A DNA stretch of 64,000 bases from Blepharisma stoltei (taxonomy: Eukaryota > Ciliophora > Heterotrichea > Heterotrichida > Blepharismidae): NCBI GenBank assembly GCA_914767885.1, contig CAJZBQ010000027.1, positions 806,001-870,000 of the forward strand. Direction: 5' to 3'. A model generated the notes under the pieces. That model searched no databases and was not told where the DNA came from. It was given only the letters and a program-made list of their open reading frames with translations. The number at the start of each line of letters is the position of its first letter. The first letter of the stretch is position 1. The position numbers were made by a program, and so were the translations under genes. This document shows, piece after piece, positions 11,552 to 21,763 of the stretch.

Positions 11552-12307
11552 TAAAATGGCGTTGGCAATTAATGAGAATTTTCGAATGAATGTGAGAAAT
11601 ATTAATAAATTGCTAGAAATTAAGCGTCAGTATCGATATTAAGTGATTGGGTAGCTGAAGAATTTTTATGATCTTTAAATAAAGTGACATATATCGCTCC
11701 TTTATTAGCTTAATTTATATACAGTAAATTGAGCATAGTTAAGGATAATAATTTTTCTTCAAAATTATTGACTTTCATATTTTTAGATTCTTAGCTCAAG
11801 CTTTGTGCAATTTAAGAATAATACTCACATAAAAGGCTTGATATTTCTTAGATATAATTACTACTGGAATGGAATTTTAATAAAATTTAATTCATGTTGC
11901 AAAACTTCGAAATAATTAATGCTACATTATCCATAATAAGTTTAGCCAATGATCTTGGTAATATTTAAGAATAAATTTTCTTATCTAGACAAACCTCAAA
12001 ACCTCATTTAAATTATAAAAATGGAGATCGATTTTCTTACGTAAATCCATATATTATTTCAGAATTAATTAGCCTATGGTCAGCATAAGGTTGGTAAAGC
12101 CTCATTAAATTCCATGATTTATATTTATTGCCAGATAGCCTCAGAACTTTATAATTTTTGACTTAGTTGCCAAAATGCAATTGATAAAGCAATTAATAGC
12201 TATACTGCTATTAGAGGAATTGCATGGCAAACCTGTCTATTCTGATCAAGTTTAGCTATGATTATTACAGATAAGGCTGTCATGAAGTAAGATTGTAACT
12301 TATTAAA
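11552..12307. other. intergenic, nothing recognised
   Basis: AT-rich spacer between the upstream end of the aquaporin-like gene and the 3' end of the KH protein gene. No ORF, repeat family or hairpin that I can support. Confidence 0.5.
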
Positions 12308-14156
12308 TTATTGCCGAGCTAAAGAAATAACTTGGTCAAGCAATATTTTTACCCCATCTGCAATTGATGAAGGTGTCCCTTTAAACGTGCAAATTCTAGC
12401 AGGAACTCCATCAGGCGTTTTTACATCACTAGTTTCTGGTTTCTGGAAGGAAATATTGCACCCTGTTTTATTCATGATACTTTTGACGTTTTCTCCTCCT
12501 TTTCCGATTAATCTTGCAACAAGCATATCAGGAATGGTTACATTGATGGATGATTGGTATTTTCTTCTTGGAGATTCACCTCTTCCATGAGAGCTTCTAG
12601 GCGATCTTCGATCAGGGGTTCTATGCCTTTTGCTCTCTAATTTGACTATAAAAGTCCGAATAATGTCTTCTTTAGTTCTCTTACTCCTCTAAACTAATAT
12701 AGGTAATATTTATTTTTATTAATAAAAATTTACATATTAGTTTTGAGATTTTATTATATAAAATGCTGGAATATTTCAAAAATGTGGAAAATTATTATAT
12801 GCAATTTTTGGAAACTAATAAAGGTTACTGTTAAATATAATAAAGCCTATCATAGGAGAGTTAGACCCACTTATAATGATAATTTTTTTATCTCCAGCTC
12901 TTTCAATTCTAATAGTCGCAGTTGTGAATTTATCTGACAGATCATTAATAAAGGCTAGCTCCCCCTTCGCTAGAGAGAGCAAAATTATTAAGAAAATCCG
13001 AAAATTAACCCTAGGGTAAATTTTTAATTGAAGTTTTTTTAAAAATAATAATTCGACGCATGAGCAATAATATAGATTTTTGATTTCAAATATTTACAAA
13101 TTTAAATTTGGAAAGAAAAATTTTTTATATATAAATTTAATTAAAAAAATTTAGCTATTTTGCTAGTTTATAGAAAAATTAATGGGGATTAAGTAAACTT
13201 TACATGTCGAGCCTAGTGAGCTTTCTGTATCAACTACAAGCTTGAACGCGTCATTTAACTCTCTCAGCCCCAAGATAAACTCAAAAATCGCATCTTCTAT
13301 ATCAGCTGGGGCGCCTTTTACCGTCTAAAGTTAGTTTTCAGCATAAATTTTACTTACAGCTATAGTTTCTGAATTTCCCACTTCTTTGCCAGTGAAGGCT
13401 TCTAGATTAAAATCGCTTCTAGCTCTTCTCACAATAGAGCTCGCAATATCTGATGGTAAAAGAAAATTAAGGCTCGGCCCTTCAATCTATATAAAATTCA
13501 CTCTTTTGACAGGACTTGGAGGCTTTCTTTCTCTTCTTGGCGAGCTTATTTTCCTTTCCATGACAATTCTATATATCTTTTCAGCAGCGTCTTTAATATT
13601 GTTAGGTCTTCCTTTTATTTTGATAATTCTATCTTTCAAGCTTGACGCTTTATCGATGACCGATACATTTGCATCAGATTGTCTTTGAATTGCTTGGATT
13701 TGTTGACCACTTCTGCCGATGATTGAAGAAACTGCAGCGTCAGGGATTAAAATGGTGGTGGTGAATTCTGAATAGTCTTTTAATCCTGCCAGTTCGTCAA
13801 TTATCTAATTTCCATTATATTTTTATTTTTTTTTATATTTGTAAATAAATCAATTTTCCTTATATAAAATTTTTTTAAAAAATAGGGTAAGTAAAAATCA
13901 CCATGCTCATTGCATTGATTTTTGAAGATACTGAATTTGATTCAATAGAAACCAATGCTTCGTCAAAGCCGGGAACTTTGTCCATAAAGCTGATGTCAAC
14001 CTTGGTATCGCTGCGAATGCGATTGATGAGCTCAGGGTCGCTGATTTGGCTTGCATGCTCTAAGGGAATACCTATCTTGAGAGGATAGGAGGTAAAATCG
14101 TATGGAGAACGGGGAGATCTACTGCGAGAATGCCTGCCAGTTTGATCAAAGCTCAT
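12308..14156 (-). CDS. KH-domain RNA-binding protein (four KH domains)
   Basis: Start ATG 14156 after an AAAA tract; stop at 12308. After removing two exon IESs (12682-12861, 12956-13189), one intron that contains an IES (13805-13901), a 15-nt intron (13487-13501) and a 33-nt GT-AG gap (13325-13357), the frame is 430 codons. The N-terminus is RS-rich (HSRSRSPRSP). KH units: residues ~25-90 (ALVSIESNS), then a typical GxxG loop (SSIIGRSGQQIQAIQ), a third around AGDKKIIIISGS, and a fourth (ARLIGKGGENVKSIM with GKGG loop). An RS/SP-rich linker precedes KH4. The protein probably binds pre-mRNA or mRNA, like hnRNP K/PCBP proteins. Exact orthologue not recognised. Confidence 0.85.
12682..12861. mobile_element. 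IES in KH gene
   Basis: 180 bp between TA 12682-83 and TA 12862-63. Removal joins SGS to KRTKEDII in frame within the third KH domain. Ends on both sides begin CTC(T)CCT after the TA, a weak terminal inverted repeat. Confidence 0.8.
12956..13189. mobile_element. IES in KH gene, MITE-like
   Basis: 234 bp with TA at both ends and C-rich/G-rich termini (GCTCCCCCTTCG, ATGGGGAT). Removal restores KVYLAFINDLSD across the third KH domain. Confidence 0.85.
13325..13357 (-). other. 33-nt intron, or 15-nt intron with an 18-bp TA insert
   Basis: A GT...TAG gap is needed to join ETIA to TVKGAPAD. At 33 nt it is longer than the 15-nt norm. Cutting TA to TA inside it would leave exactly 15 nt, but 18 bp would be very short for an IES. 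Confidence 0.5.
13487..13501 (-). other. 15-nt intron
   Basis: GTGAATTTTATATAG on the coding strand; removal joins KR to IEGPS in the KH gene. Confidence 0.85.
13806..13887. mobile_element. IES inside a 15-nt intron of the KH gene
   Basis: 82 bp, TA-bounded. Its removal leaves GTGATTTTTACTTAG, a perfect 15-nt intron, between INAMSM and IIDELAGL. Confidence 0.8.
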
Positions 14157-14636
14157 ATTTATTAAAATTCATGGGGGTAAGAAACAAAAATAATTCAGCT
14201 TATCATAAAAGAGCGTATTCAGCGTTATTTTGTGCTTAAAATTGATGAGCCAAGAATGATTAAATGATCTAGCTAAATTTAATTCAAAAAATAGATATAG
14301 CAAGTGGCTGCTTTAGGCTTATTTTAGACCTAAATTGCCATTCTAAAGAGAAGAGTTAGCTTGAACAGATAAGTTACCAAGCACAGTTTTATCTGGCATA
14401 TGCGGCTTGCCAACTTATATTTCCCAAGCTAAACAAATACCACTATAACCCAGAGAGATAAAAGCAGCTCTGGACTATACCTAGTGTATCAATTGTAGCA
14501 ACTTGAAAATAATTATAAATACACAATTAACTGATGTTTTTAAATTTAATTCTTAAATACTCAAATTATCAAATCCCAAGCACCTTCTCCTTAAATTCGC
14601 TTTCTGTGTCATCTTCTTAATAAATCATATCAAAAA
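14157..14636. other. divergent promoter region
   Basis: 480 bp between the starts of the KH gene (leftwards) and the eL13 gene (rightwards). No ORF or repeat seen; presumably both promoters. Confidence 0.5.
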
Positions 14637-15068
14637 ATGGTGAAACACAATAACGTGGTCCCAAATGCTCATTTTCATAAGGATTGGCAAAGCTACGTAA
14701 AGACCTGGTTTAACCAGCCTGCCCGCAAACAGCGTCGTCGTAAAGCTAGAAGTCTTAAACTCGCCCAGTCAGCCCCCACTCCTCTGAAAACTCTAAGACC
14801 AATAGTCCAAGGTCAAACCCTCAGATACTGCTCAAAGTCCAAGACCGGCCGAGGCTTTTCTCTTCAAGAGCTTCAAAAAGCCCACTTAACAGCCCAATTC
14901 GCCAGGTCAATTGGAATTAAAGTAGACCACAGAAGAAGAAACAAAAGTGCTGAGACTTTACAAAGGAACGTACAAAGACTAGAGCTTTTCAAGTCAAAAC
15001 TTACACTTTACCCACTCAAAGCTGGAAAACCAAAGAAAGGGCAGGTCAATGATGCAGTTTTAGCTTAA
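14637..15068 (+). CDS. RPL13: 60S ribosomal protein eL13
   Basis: 143 residues. The N-terminal two thirds match eL13 closely: HFHKDWQ, TWFNQPARKQRRRKAR, LRPIVQ, RYCSKSKTGRGFSLQEL, SIGIKVDHRRRNKSAETLQ-NVQRL and PKKG. The protein sits on the large ribosomal subunit surface. It stops at VNDAVLA, about 60 residues short of the usual 200-211, lacking the C-terminal helix. TGA reading does not extend it (stop is TAA). Either a short ciliate form or a hidden 3' insert. Tail-to-tail with XPF, 26 bp apart. Confidence 0.9.
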   Translation: MVKHNNVVPNAHFHKDWQSYVKTWFNQPARKQRRRKARSLKLAQSAPTPLKTLRPIVQGQTLRYCSKSKTGRGFSLQELQKAHLTAQFARSIGIKVDHRRRNKSAETLQRNVQRLELFKSKLTLYPLKAGKPKKGQVNDAVLA

Positions 15069-15094
15069 CTTAAATGCTTTTTATCAATTTTACA

Positions 15095-18000
15095 TTAATT
15101 AAGTCTATGGGAAACAGTTTGGCTGTTAAAAAACGAGAAAATTAAGCCTGCTGATTTAGGGTCTATGAGTTTTTCAAGGTCTGATTGGGAGGACTGGGCA
15201 ATTTTGGAGATTGAGGCGAAATTTTGGAGAATTATGTGAATGTTTTCTGAGGATATTTGGTCAAGCATAGGTCGCAACCCACACCCCCACCCCTAAAAGT
15301 GGTACCCCCACCCCCCCCTTTTTAATGGTACCCCACCCTCACCCCCCCTAAAAAATGGCACCACTATTGAATCCTGTTACCAATTCAGTCCTGCAATCCT
15401 TGTACAATGGACATTAGATTAGCTTTAATGTATGAATCAATAAATTTAATGCAAGTTATTGTGTTGTGCTTGGTTCATTTAATAATTAATGCCATTATCT
15501 ATATCTTTGGCATTATATTTATAAATATAAAAAGCAAAATTAATATATATTTCTAATTAATTGCTAATTAATTTAAATTTATTAATTAATCATAAATATA
15601 AAGTAATTTGTGGACTTAATTTATCAATATAGTGTTTTAATTGGGTTATATTTAATTTATTTTGCTTATTTCCTATCAATTACTTCTATAGAATAAACCC
15701 GAGAGGGGGGGGTGGGTGCCATCTGTGTGAAAGGGGGGTGGGGGTACCATTTTTAGGGGGGTGGGGGTGTGGGGTTGCTACCTATGCTTGACCAGATATT
15801 CCTGGGATTGAAGGAAGCATTGAAAGGGCGTCAGAGGAGCTGCAGCCTTTGTGGAGGGCTTCAGAAAGGATAGGATCTGGCTGATTTTGCTTAATTTTAA
15901 GGAAAAAACGGGCGGATTGCTCAGGGCTTGTGGACCATAAAAGAGATATGCCTGGGATTTTGTTTAAAAGCTGGGATAAATGAAGACAGGCTATTGAGCG
16001 GCTGTTGGTTGCAGATAAAGAAAATTCTGTGTCTTCACGGAATTCTATTAAAAGGACACAACGATCGTAGTATGATTTCATTTTGATAAGCTGGTCATGA
16101 AGCCTTCCAGAGCTTAGGGACTGGAAAATGTCATCTGTTGTCACACTTTTTCTTTCAACGCAGATAGAAGGTGATAATATGTAGTCTCCTACTTGCAGCT
16201 GGGCTGGGATTACTCGGATTCCTTGCTTGTATAGCTCATATGGGAGGATGCTTGAAAACTCTCTTTTATCTACTATGATTTTTGCAGCATTTTCTCTTAT
16301 TCCCCTCCTAAATTTATAAAAATAATTTTGATTTAATTTAGCAGGGTAGTAAAAGTAGAATTCTTTTATACATTTGACGTGCTCTGAAGCAATTAATATT
16401 TTATATTAATTATGCATAAAAATAAATCAAAATTTAAAAATATGTGTTCAATTTAGATTTTTTAATAGAAATAAATTTATTCATGAAAAAATTTACTGTT
16501 TTTTCAAAAAAAGCCCCTTTAAATTAAACAGATTTCTTTGGTTCCAATTTCAAAGGGGGGCTAGAGAAATCACTCTAGGTATCTCACAAGTCAACAAATG
16601 CTTAAAACCAGCTATTTCCGCTTGCTGCGAAAACGAATAAAGCAAGTTTTCATACAACGGTGCCGCAAACAGCACAACATTTTTTAAAGGAAATTCCAAG
16701 TCCCTACATATCGCAGCATAAATTTCGATTTTCCTTATCAATGACAGATCATAAGAACAAATAAATATATGCGTTGGGTTAATATTCATAAAATTATCAA
16801 TTTGATGACGATTTAAGATCTTAATATCTCAATTAGGAACTTGGAAGTCATTTCATGAGTATCCAAATGAGTCTAATACATATTCCTGCAATATTAAATC
16901 ACTTTCATCAAGCTCTTTGTTGAATACTGGGGTTGGAAAAGATTCTGAAGGGTGCAAAGAAAAAGAAACTTCATATTTAGATTTCAGCTCATTTAACATG
17001 TTGCTAAGCTGCTCCTGGATTAGCTGATTTTTAGACTCATAAGTAAGCAGAGGATTAAAAGATTCTAGAAGACATTTCAGCTTGAACTCTAAGATCACCT
17101 CAGGAGTTCCTTTTAAATAGGCGACAATGTATTGCTTAAGATAAGCTTGGTGGACACTATATGGGTTAATAATTAAAATAGATCCGCTTTCTTCAGTTTC
17201 TATAGTATTTTTAACCATTTTTCCGAGTGTTTCTCATTTTTTGCTTGGTGAAAGATTGAAATTTACATTATTTTCATCAATTTTGATCACTCTGTCTCTA
17301 GCTACCTTAATCAACTCTTCTGTTTCATTTTCCATATTATGCCAAATTCCTTCACTCGCCCTATAATCTGACACCTGCTCTCTTATAAATTTCATAAATC
17401 TCAGCAAATATTCTAAAAATTCAAGACTGTCACAATGCTCCAATTTCTTCAGCATTTTTCTGACTTGTTCGATATTATCACACAGTGTTTTGGTTTTTGA
17501 AGGCAAATTTCTCAATTTAAAGTCCATTGTGGATTTCAATATCTGATAATGCTTTTTCAAACTGCTGATTGTAGGTAGGTTATTTAAAGCCAGGCGTTAG
17601 GCCATATTGGTGGCGCAGCCACCAAATACCTCCCATATGTAAGGCTCTACAGCTTTTCGACTCCAGTCCAGAAGGTCTATCCCCCATCACTCCGGCACCT
17701 TCTGCCTCCTCCTTGCGGTTTCAGTCTTGATTTGGCGAACTGCTGATTGTAAGTCAATTTCTTGAAGATCAAAGTTTTTATTAGACCTTTTTATTTCATT
17801 AATACACACTTGCAGCATATCTATAAGCAAGTTATGGATTTTGAGAGCTGCGCCTGATGGCTGAAGCGTTATTTTTTGTCAGTTTCCAGCGAAGTTTTCA
17901 AGCTCTTCAGCAATCTCATATCTACTTTTAGGTCAGCACAATACTTTTGATATCCCGAATTCTTTTATATCATTTAAATTCACCCAAAAAGGGTTTTCTG

Positions 18001-18448
18001 TGACTAATTTTACAGAAATCTCTGGATTTTTTTCCAATAATAAATTTACAATAAACATTTCATTACAAGCTGACCCCAGCTTGTCAACATTATGTATCAC
18101 AATTCCTTTTACCTTATTTGGGTCTATTTTTTCTTCTAAAATATCTGTAACAGCCGTTCTTCCTGTTACATGCACAGCTCCTCCTTTTTTATAAGTAATT
18201 TCCCTTGATCGGCTATCAATCTTTTCACTCCCAATGTCAACTACCTCAAATAATGAAGTCAGCGTGCTGATTTCCTGCTGGCTAAAATTAAGCAAAATCC
18301 ACAAATTTTTGGCGTCTGCATCTAAATTTGATCTCAAAAATACAGAAATTACTTCAAGACTCCCAAGGCCAGTCCCAAGACATAACAGTGCGTTCTTGTA
18401 TTTTTGTAAATCATTTGAAATAATAGTATGAAATCTAAGGGTTGCCAT
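15095..18448 (-). CDS. XPF: XPF/ERCC4-type DNA repair endonuclease
   Basis: After removal of inserts 15254-15796, 16309-16575 and 17576-17749 the frame is 790 codons. Degenerate helicase half first: GGAVHVTGRTAVTDILEEKI then GIVIHNVDKL, as in XPF where the helicase is inactive. Then the nuclease: KIIVDKREFSSILPYELY, VGDYILSPSICVERKS, GRLHDQL and YYDRCVLLIEF. The family signature ERK-x3-D has its Asp one or two residues later here (ERKSVTTDD). The C-terminus has tandem HhH (LPSIPGIS joined to SENIHIILQNFASI) needed for pairing with ERCC1. It cuts 5' of bubbles and crosslinks in nucleotide excision repair. Start ATG 18448 gives a normal-sized protein. Three unlike inserts in one essential gene argue strongly for DNA elimination. 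Confidence 0.9.
15254..15796. mobile_element. MITE family D IES in XPF
   Basis: 543 bp, TA-bounded, with ~30 bp terminal inverted repeats (TGGTCAAGCATAGG...GCAACCC). Inside these lie long C-rich (left) and G-rich (right) tracts with repeated GGTACC and ATTTTTAGGGGGG-like words. Excision joins LPSIPGI to SSENIHIIL in frame. Confidence 0.9.
16309..16575. mobile_element. IES in XPF with family C-like hairpin
   Basis: 267 bp, TA-bounded. The right end holds a hairpin CCCCTTTAAATT...AATTTCAAAGGGG. Excision joins LLTCEIPR to RGIRENAAKIIVDKREF. Confidence 0.85.
17574..17737 (-). mobile_element. retroelement R1, 5'-truncated, with 14-bp target duplication in XPF
   Basis: 164 bp flanked by the exact direct repeat AACTGCTGATTGTA at 17560-17573 and 17738-17751. 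The body matches the last ~160 bp of the element at 59502-60015, including ACTGGAGTCGAAAAG and the terminal TAACCTACC. The nearest frame-keeping TA pair for elimination is 17576-77 and 17750-51 (174 bp). Confidence 0.85.
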
Positions 18449-18610
18449 ATAATTTAGCTATTTATTTATAAGAATCTTCTCTTGAGTAAATTAAATTACA
18501 CTATACTCCTCGATGGATTTCTTCGCAATATCAAATCTATATATCCATTTTCCCATAAAATTGTCTTTTCTGCTAAATAAATGCTATTTTTAATCCATTT
18601 TAGAAAAATC

Positions 18611-19759
18611 CTATACTTGATTATTCGATAAAGCAAAAAATATGCTCTCATCATGGGTGACAGCACACGATAACGGCGAAAATCTAACTATTGACGCTTC
18701 CCAAAGGTGCTCCCACACTCTCAAATCTTTTATCGCGCTTTCATAAATTCTACCACTGCTTTCTATAATAAACAGTCTACTATTAGCCCCACATAGCACT
18801 TTTGATCTTACAGGAGTCAGGCTAAAAAGCTCGTCATAAGAATTTAAGAGAGGGTCATATGAATAAAGCTTGGAATGCATGTTTCCTGATAGAATAATTT
18901 TCTCTCCAAAGGCGATACATGAACAATAGTCTGAAGGCTCTGGCAATTGGGAAAGTTTGCTTCAGGAATCAGTAGAAATTGTATATTTTTCAGCCAGGCT
19001 GAGAAGGCCTTTGTGGTTGTAACCTCCAAATACGTATATACATCCACGTAGGTAAGTACCCCCAGAGCAGTGGCAAGGGATCCCATCAGATAGTTTTTTG
19101 ACGTTAAATTGGGAATCTATAAGGAGACTGAGGCCAGAATAGGAATAATCAGCGTAGTTTCCGTAGCAGAAATATTTCCTACCTGGGAGCATACACATGC
19201 AAGTACTCTTTGACATCGGCTGAGGAGTATTGAGGGTATAATTTATAGTGCTTTTGCTGTCAAGATTTATGACTGCCAGATCTTTTGTAAAATTTCTGAA
19301 AATAGGGATTTGGAAAGATTTTGGGGTAAAAACGTGTTTCTTGAATAGCGAATTGACGTGAAATATGCCTTTTATCATGGATTTTAGCTTAGAGGAGCTT
19401 ATAGAGAGGATTGGATATTCAAAATCGTGAGCTTCAAGTAGCTCAGTTGGCTCCATTTGTAAAAACCTGATTAGCTTTGGGGAGAGCTTGGGATTAGAGA
19501 GACACATTAGTGAACAAATCATCCTGTCCAGCTTGGACTCGTTCTTTTTCAGCTTTTTTAAAGCACACTTTGAAGCTTCTTCAATGCTCATGATGATTTC
19601 TGATGTTTCACGGATTATCTCAGAATGGTAGACTTTGTGGAGTTCTTTCATTTTTCATAGCTTTTCTAGCAGGATTTCTTTGGATTTTGGGTTTGAGCTG
19701 TGGTGACAATGGTCCAGAAGACATTCGCTAGTATCTTTTGAAAAGGCATGGCTAAGCAT
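18611..19759 (-). CDS. kelch-repeat protein
   Basis: 382 residues from ATG 19759 with TGA-Trp at two points (KLWKMKELH and DSWSKLSQLPE). The N-terminal ~130 residues are helical and charged. The rest holds kelch-type blades: MCMLPGRKYFCYGNY, YLRGCIYVFGGYNHKGLLS, IAFGEKIILSGNMHSKLYSYDPLLNSYDEL and LFIIESSGRIYES. No BTB or F-box is seen. Such beta-propellers are usually protein-interaction or substrate adaptors. Single exon, no IES found. Confidence 0.8.
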
Positions 19760-20104
19760 ATTTTTTTTATTTTATATTTAAAGAGTTCAAGCAGAATTTT
19801 CCGTTTTATTGATCATATGTATATTATTAAAATTTGATTCAATAATTTCATAAGCGAATTTGGTATAAATTTAAGAATTAGGATATATGGATAGAGTCAG
19901 GGTCAAATATTTTCGAATTCAAAATAGGATATACTAAATATGCTAATTATAAGATAACAATAATAAATTTTCAATAAGAACAAGACATATACTATAAGCA
20001 TATCTTAAGGCTCCCGCCATTAATTCTAAAAGTAAAAACTTCTGCTTATAACAAATACTTATCTATTTTAGCTTGAGCCATTAATTAATTAGAATTAATT
20101 TTGT
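19760..20104. other. intergenic, nothing recognised
   Basis: AT-rich spacer upstream of the kelch gene and downstream of the ZIP transporter gene. Confidence 0.5.
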
Positions 20105-21370
20105 TTATTCATGCCCTTCTAGCAGTAACAATAACGTTATTATTGTAACTCCAAACATAAGTGAACAGAATTTTGGTCACTTGTTTTTTGAAACTGCAAA
20201 CTCTTCTACAACAATCTCAGATGCTGAAATATAAAGAAAAGTCCCAGTTGTAAAGCTCAGCAGTATTCCAACTATAAAAGAAGACACATAGGTCATAATT
20301 AGCATCCCTATTACTATCCCAAATGGACTTGCCATAACAAGTAAAGCTACAGCAGTGATTGAATGTTTTTGGTTCATATCTCCTATACTGATGCATATAG
20401 TATATCAATGCTAATAGATGCTATTATCCTGAAAATTTCCAAGACATTCGGGATTGGTTTCGCCTACAAATATTGGCGAAACCGACCTTGAAATGATAAA
20501 TTTACTAGATATTACAGATTTATTATTTCAAGAGTTGGTTTCACCAACAATCATCTCAGGAAACGCCGGGATCATAAGTGATAATTAGCGTGAATTCACG
20601 ATAATGCCAAGATTTCCGGAACCTTGTGGAGGGTTACTGCAATCACAAGATTTATTAAATCGTTTATGTCTTCTTGCAGCCCAATTGCAAATCCTTCAAG
20701 GATACCATGAAGACATAAAGCGAAAACAAGCAAAATTGAACTGATATATGATGTATGTCTTTTATGACAGTTGTCTAATAAAGGCTCTGTGAGGCTTTCA
20801 CAAAGCGCTATGCAGTTTTCACCACATCCTGTACCTAAGTGACAGACAACACGATTTCTTGTCGAAATGAGATGTTTCAGCCTGTTTTCTTCTTCGTCAG
20901 CGACTGGCTTATGATTGTGCACACCAAGGTCAACATGCCGATTTCCATGTGTTACTAAGTGATGGCTGTCGAATGCAATTTTGTCAATAAACAAAATAAA
21001 GAGGTATAATAATAACAATAATTATATAGTTTATAAAAATGCATTTATAGTTCTTTTAATTTAAATTAAGATTAATTTCTCTCATGGTAAAGCTCAAAGT
21101 CTTTATAATTAAAAAATATCCTAATAACGCTATTAAAAATCCTAGAGGCAGCTCTTTGAACTCTTCCAACTTTTCTACTCCTTCAGGAAGTAAATGCAAT
21201 AATGCAATTGCAAGGAAAGTCCCACCAGCAAAAGAGCTGAAGACTCCTGTCAGTCTACTAGGTATTTTCTTCCTAAATAACTCTTACAGAACAAAAGCAG
21301 TGTACCCAACAGATATAGACACGAAGAGTATCGTGAGTAGTGAGAGAATCTTCCAAACATAAAGTTCCAT
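20105..21370 (-). CDS. ZIP family metal transporter
   Basis: 305 codons after removing IESs 20384-20601 and 20988-21105 and a 15-nt intron at 21273-21287. Order: TM1 (WKILSLLTILFVSISVGY), TM2 with FAGGTFLAIALLHLLPEG, TM3, a loop with HHLVTHGNRH and a Cys/His pair region, TM4 HGILEGFAIG, TM5 with the ZIP signature VTLHKVPEILALG, TM6 ASPFGIVIGM, TM7 TTGTFLYISASEIVVEEF and a final TM. HxxxE in TM5 and HGxxEG in TM4 form the binuclear metal site; note HK-VPE. It probably imports Zn or Fe into the cytosol. Both IESs lie inside transmembrane segments, so the germline gene cannot make a transporter. Confidence 0.9.
20384..20601. mobile_element. IES in ZIP gene with internal hairpins
   Basis: 218 bp, TA-bounded. 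The interior has two inverted repeats around GGTTTCGCC/GGCGAAACC and GGTTTCACCAAC. Removal joins HKVPEILAL to GDMNQKHSI. Confidence 0.85.
20988..21105. mobile_element. IES in ZIP gene
   Basis: 118 bp, TA-bounded, AT-rich. Removal joins LGYFLI to IDKIAFDSHH. Confidence 0.8.
21273..21287 (-). other. 15-nt intron
   Basis: GTAAGAGTTATTTAG on the coding strand, splitting a Leu codon in the ZIP gene. Confidence 0.85.
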
Positions 21371-21763
21371 TTTAAATCAAATATTAAAATCAACTTAAAA
21401 CCAGTGTTTCCGCCAGCCATAGGACTTATATATTAATTGTGCTCAGAACTAAAAATTTTGTTCCAATTTAAAGGGGGGTTATTTTTTTTTTTTAAAAAAA
21501 AAAATATCAATATAAAATTTTTTATAAAAAAATATAAAAATTTAAAAAAAAAAAAATTTCAAAAACTTATCGAATTAGATTAATAAATTTGTTTAATAAA
21601 ATGCTATTTACTCTTTATCCTTTAAAACAAAGCAAGATATAACTAAATTTTCATTATTAGTTAATACGCCACTATTAATTTTCTTTAAAAATAAATCATT
21701 TATTATGACAATAACCTACTTATAAATTATATAAAAATCAAATGGCTCATTTATCAAATAATC
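21371..21763. other. divergent promoter region with one MITE arm
   Basis: Between divergent ZIP and MORN genes. Around 21455-21480 lies one arm of the family C hairpin (GTTCCAATTTAAAGGGG) without a partner: a decayed element. Confidence 0.5.

Noticed and set aside
13010-13020. CCCTAGGG as a telomere-like sequence
   Set aside because: Single short palindrome inside an IES; no tandem telomeric units anywhere in the window.
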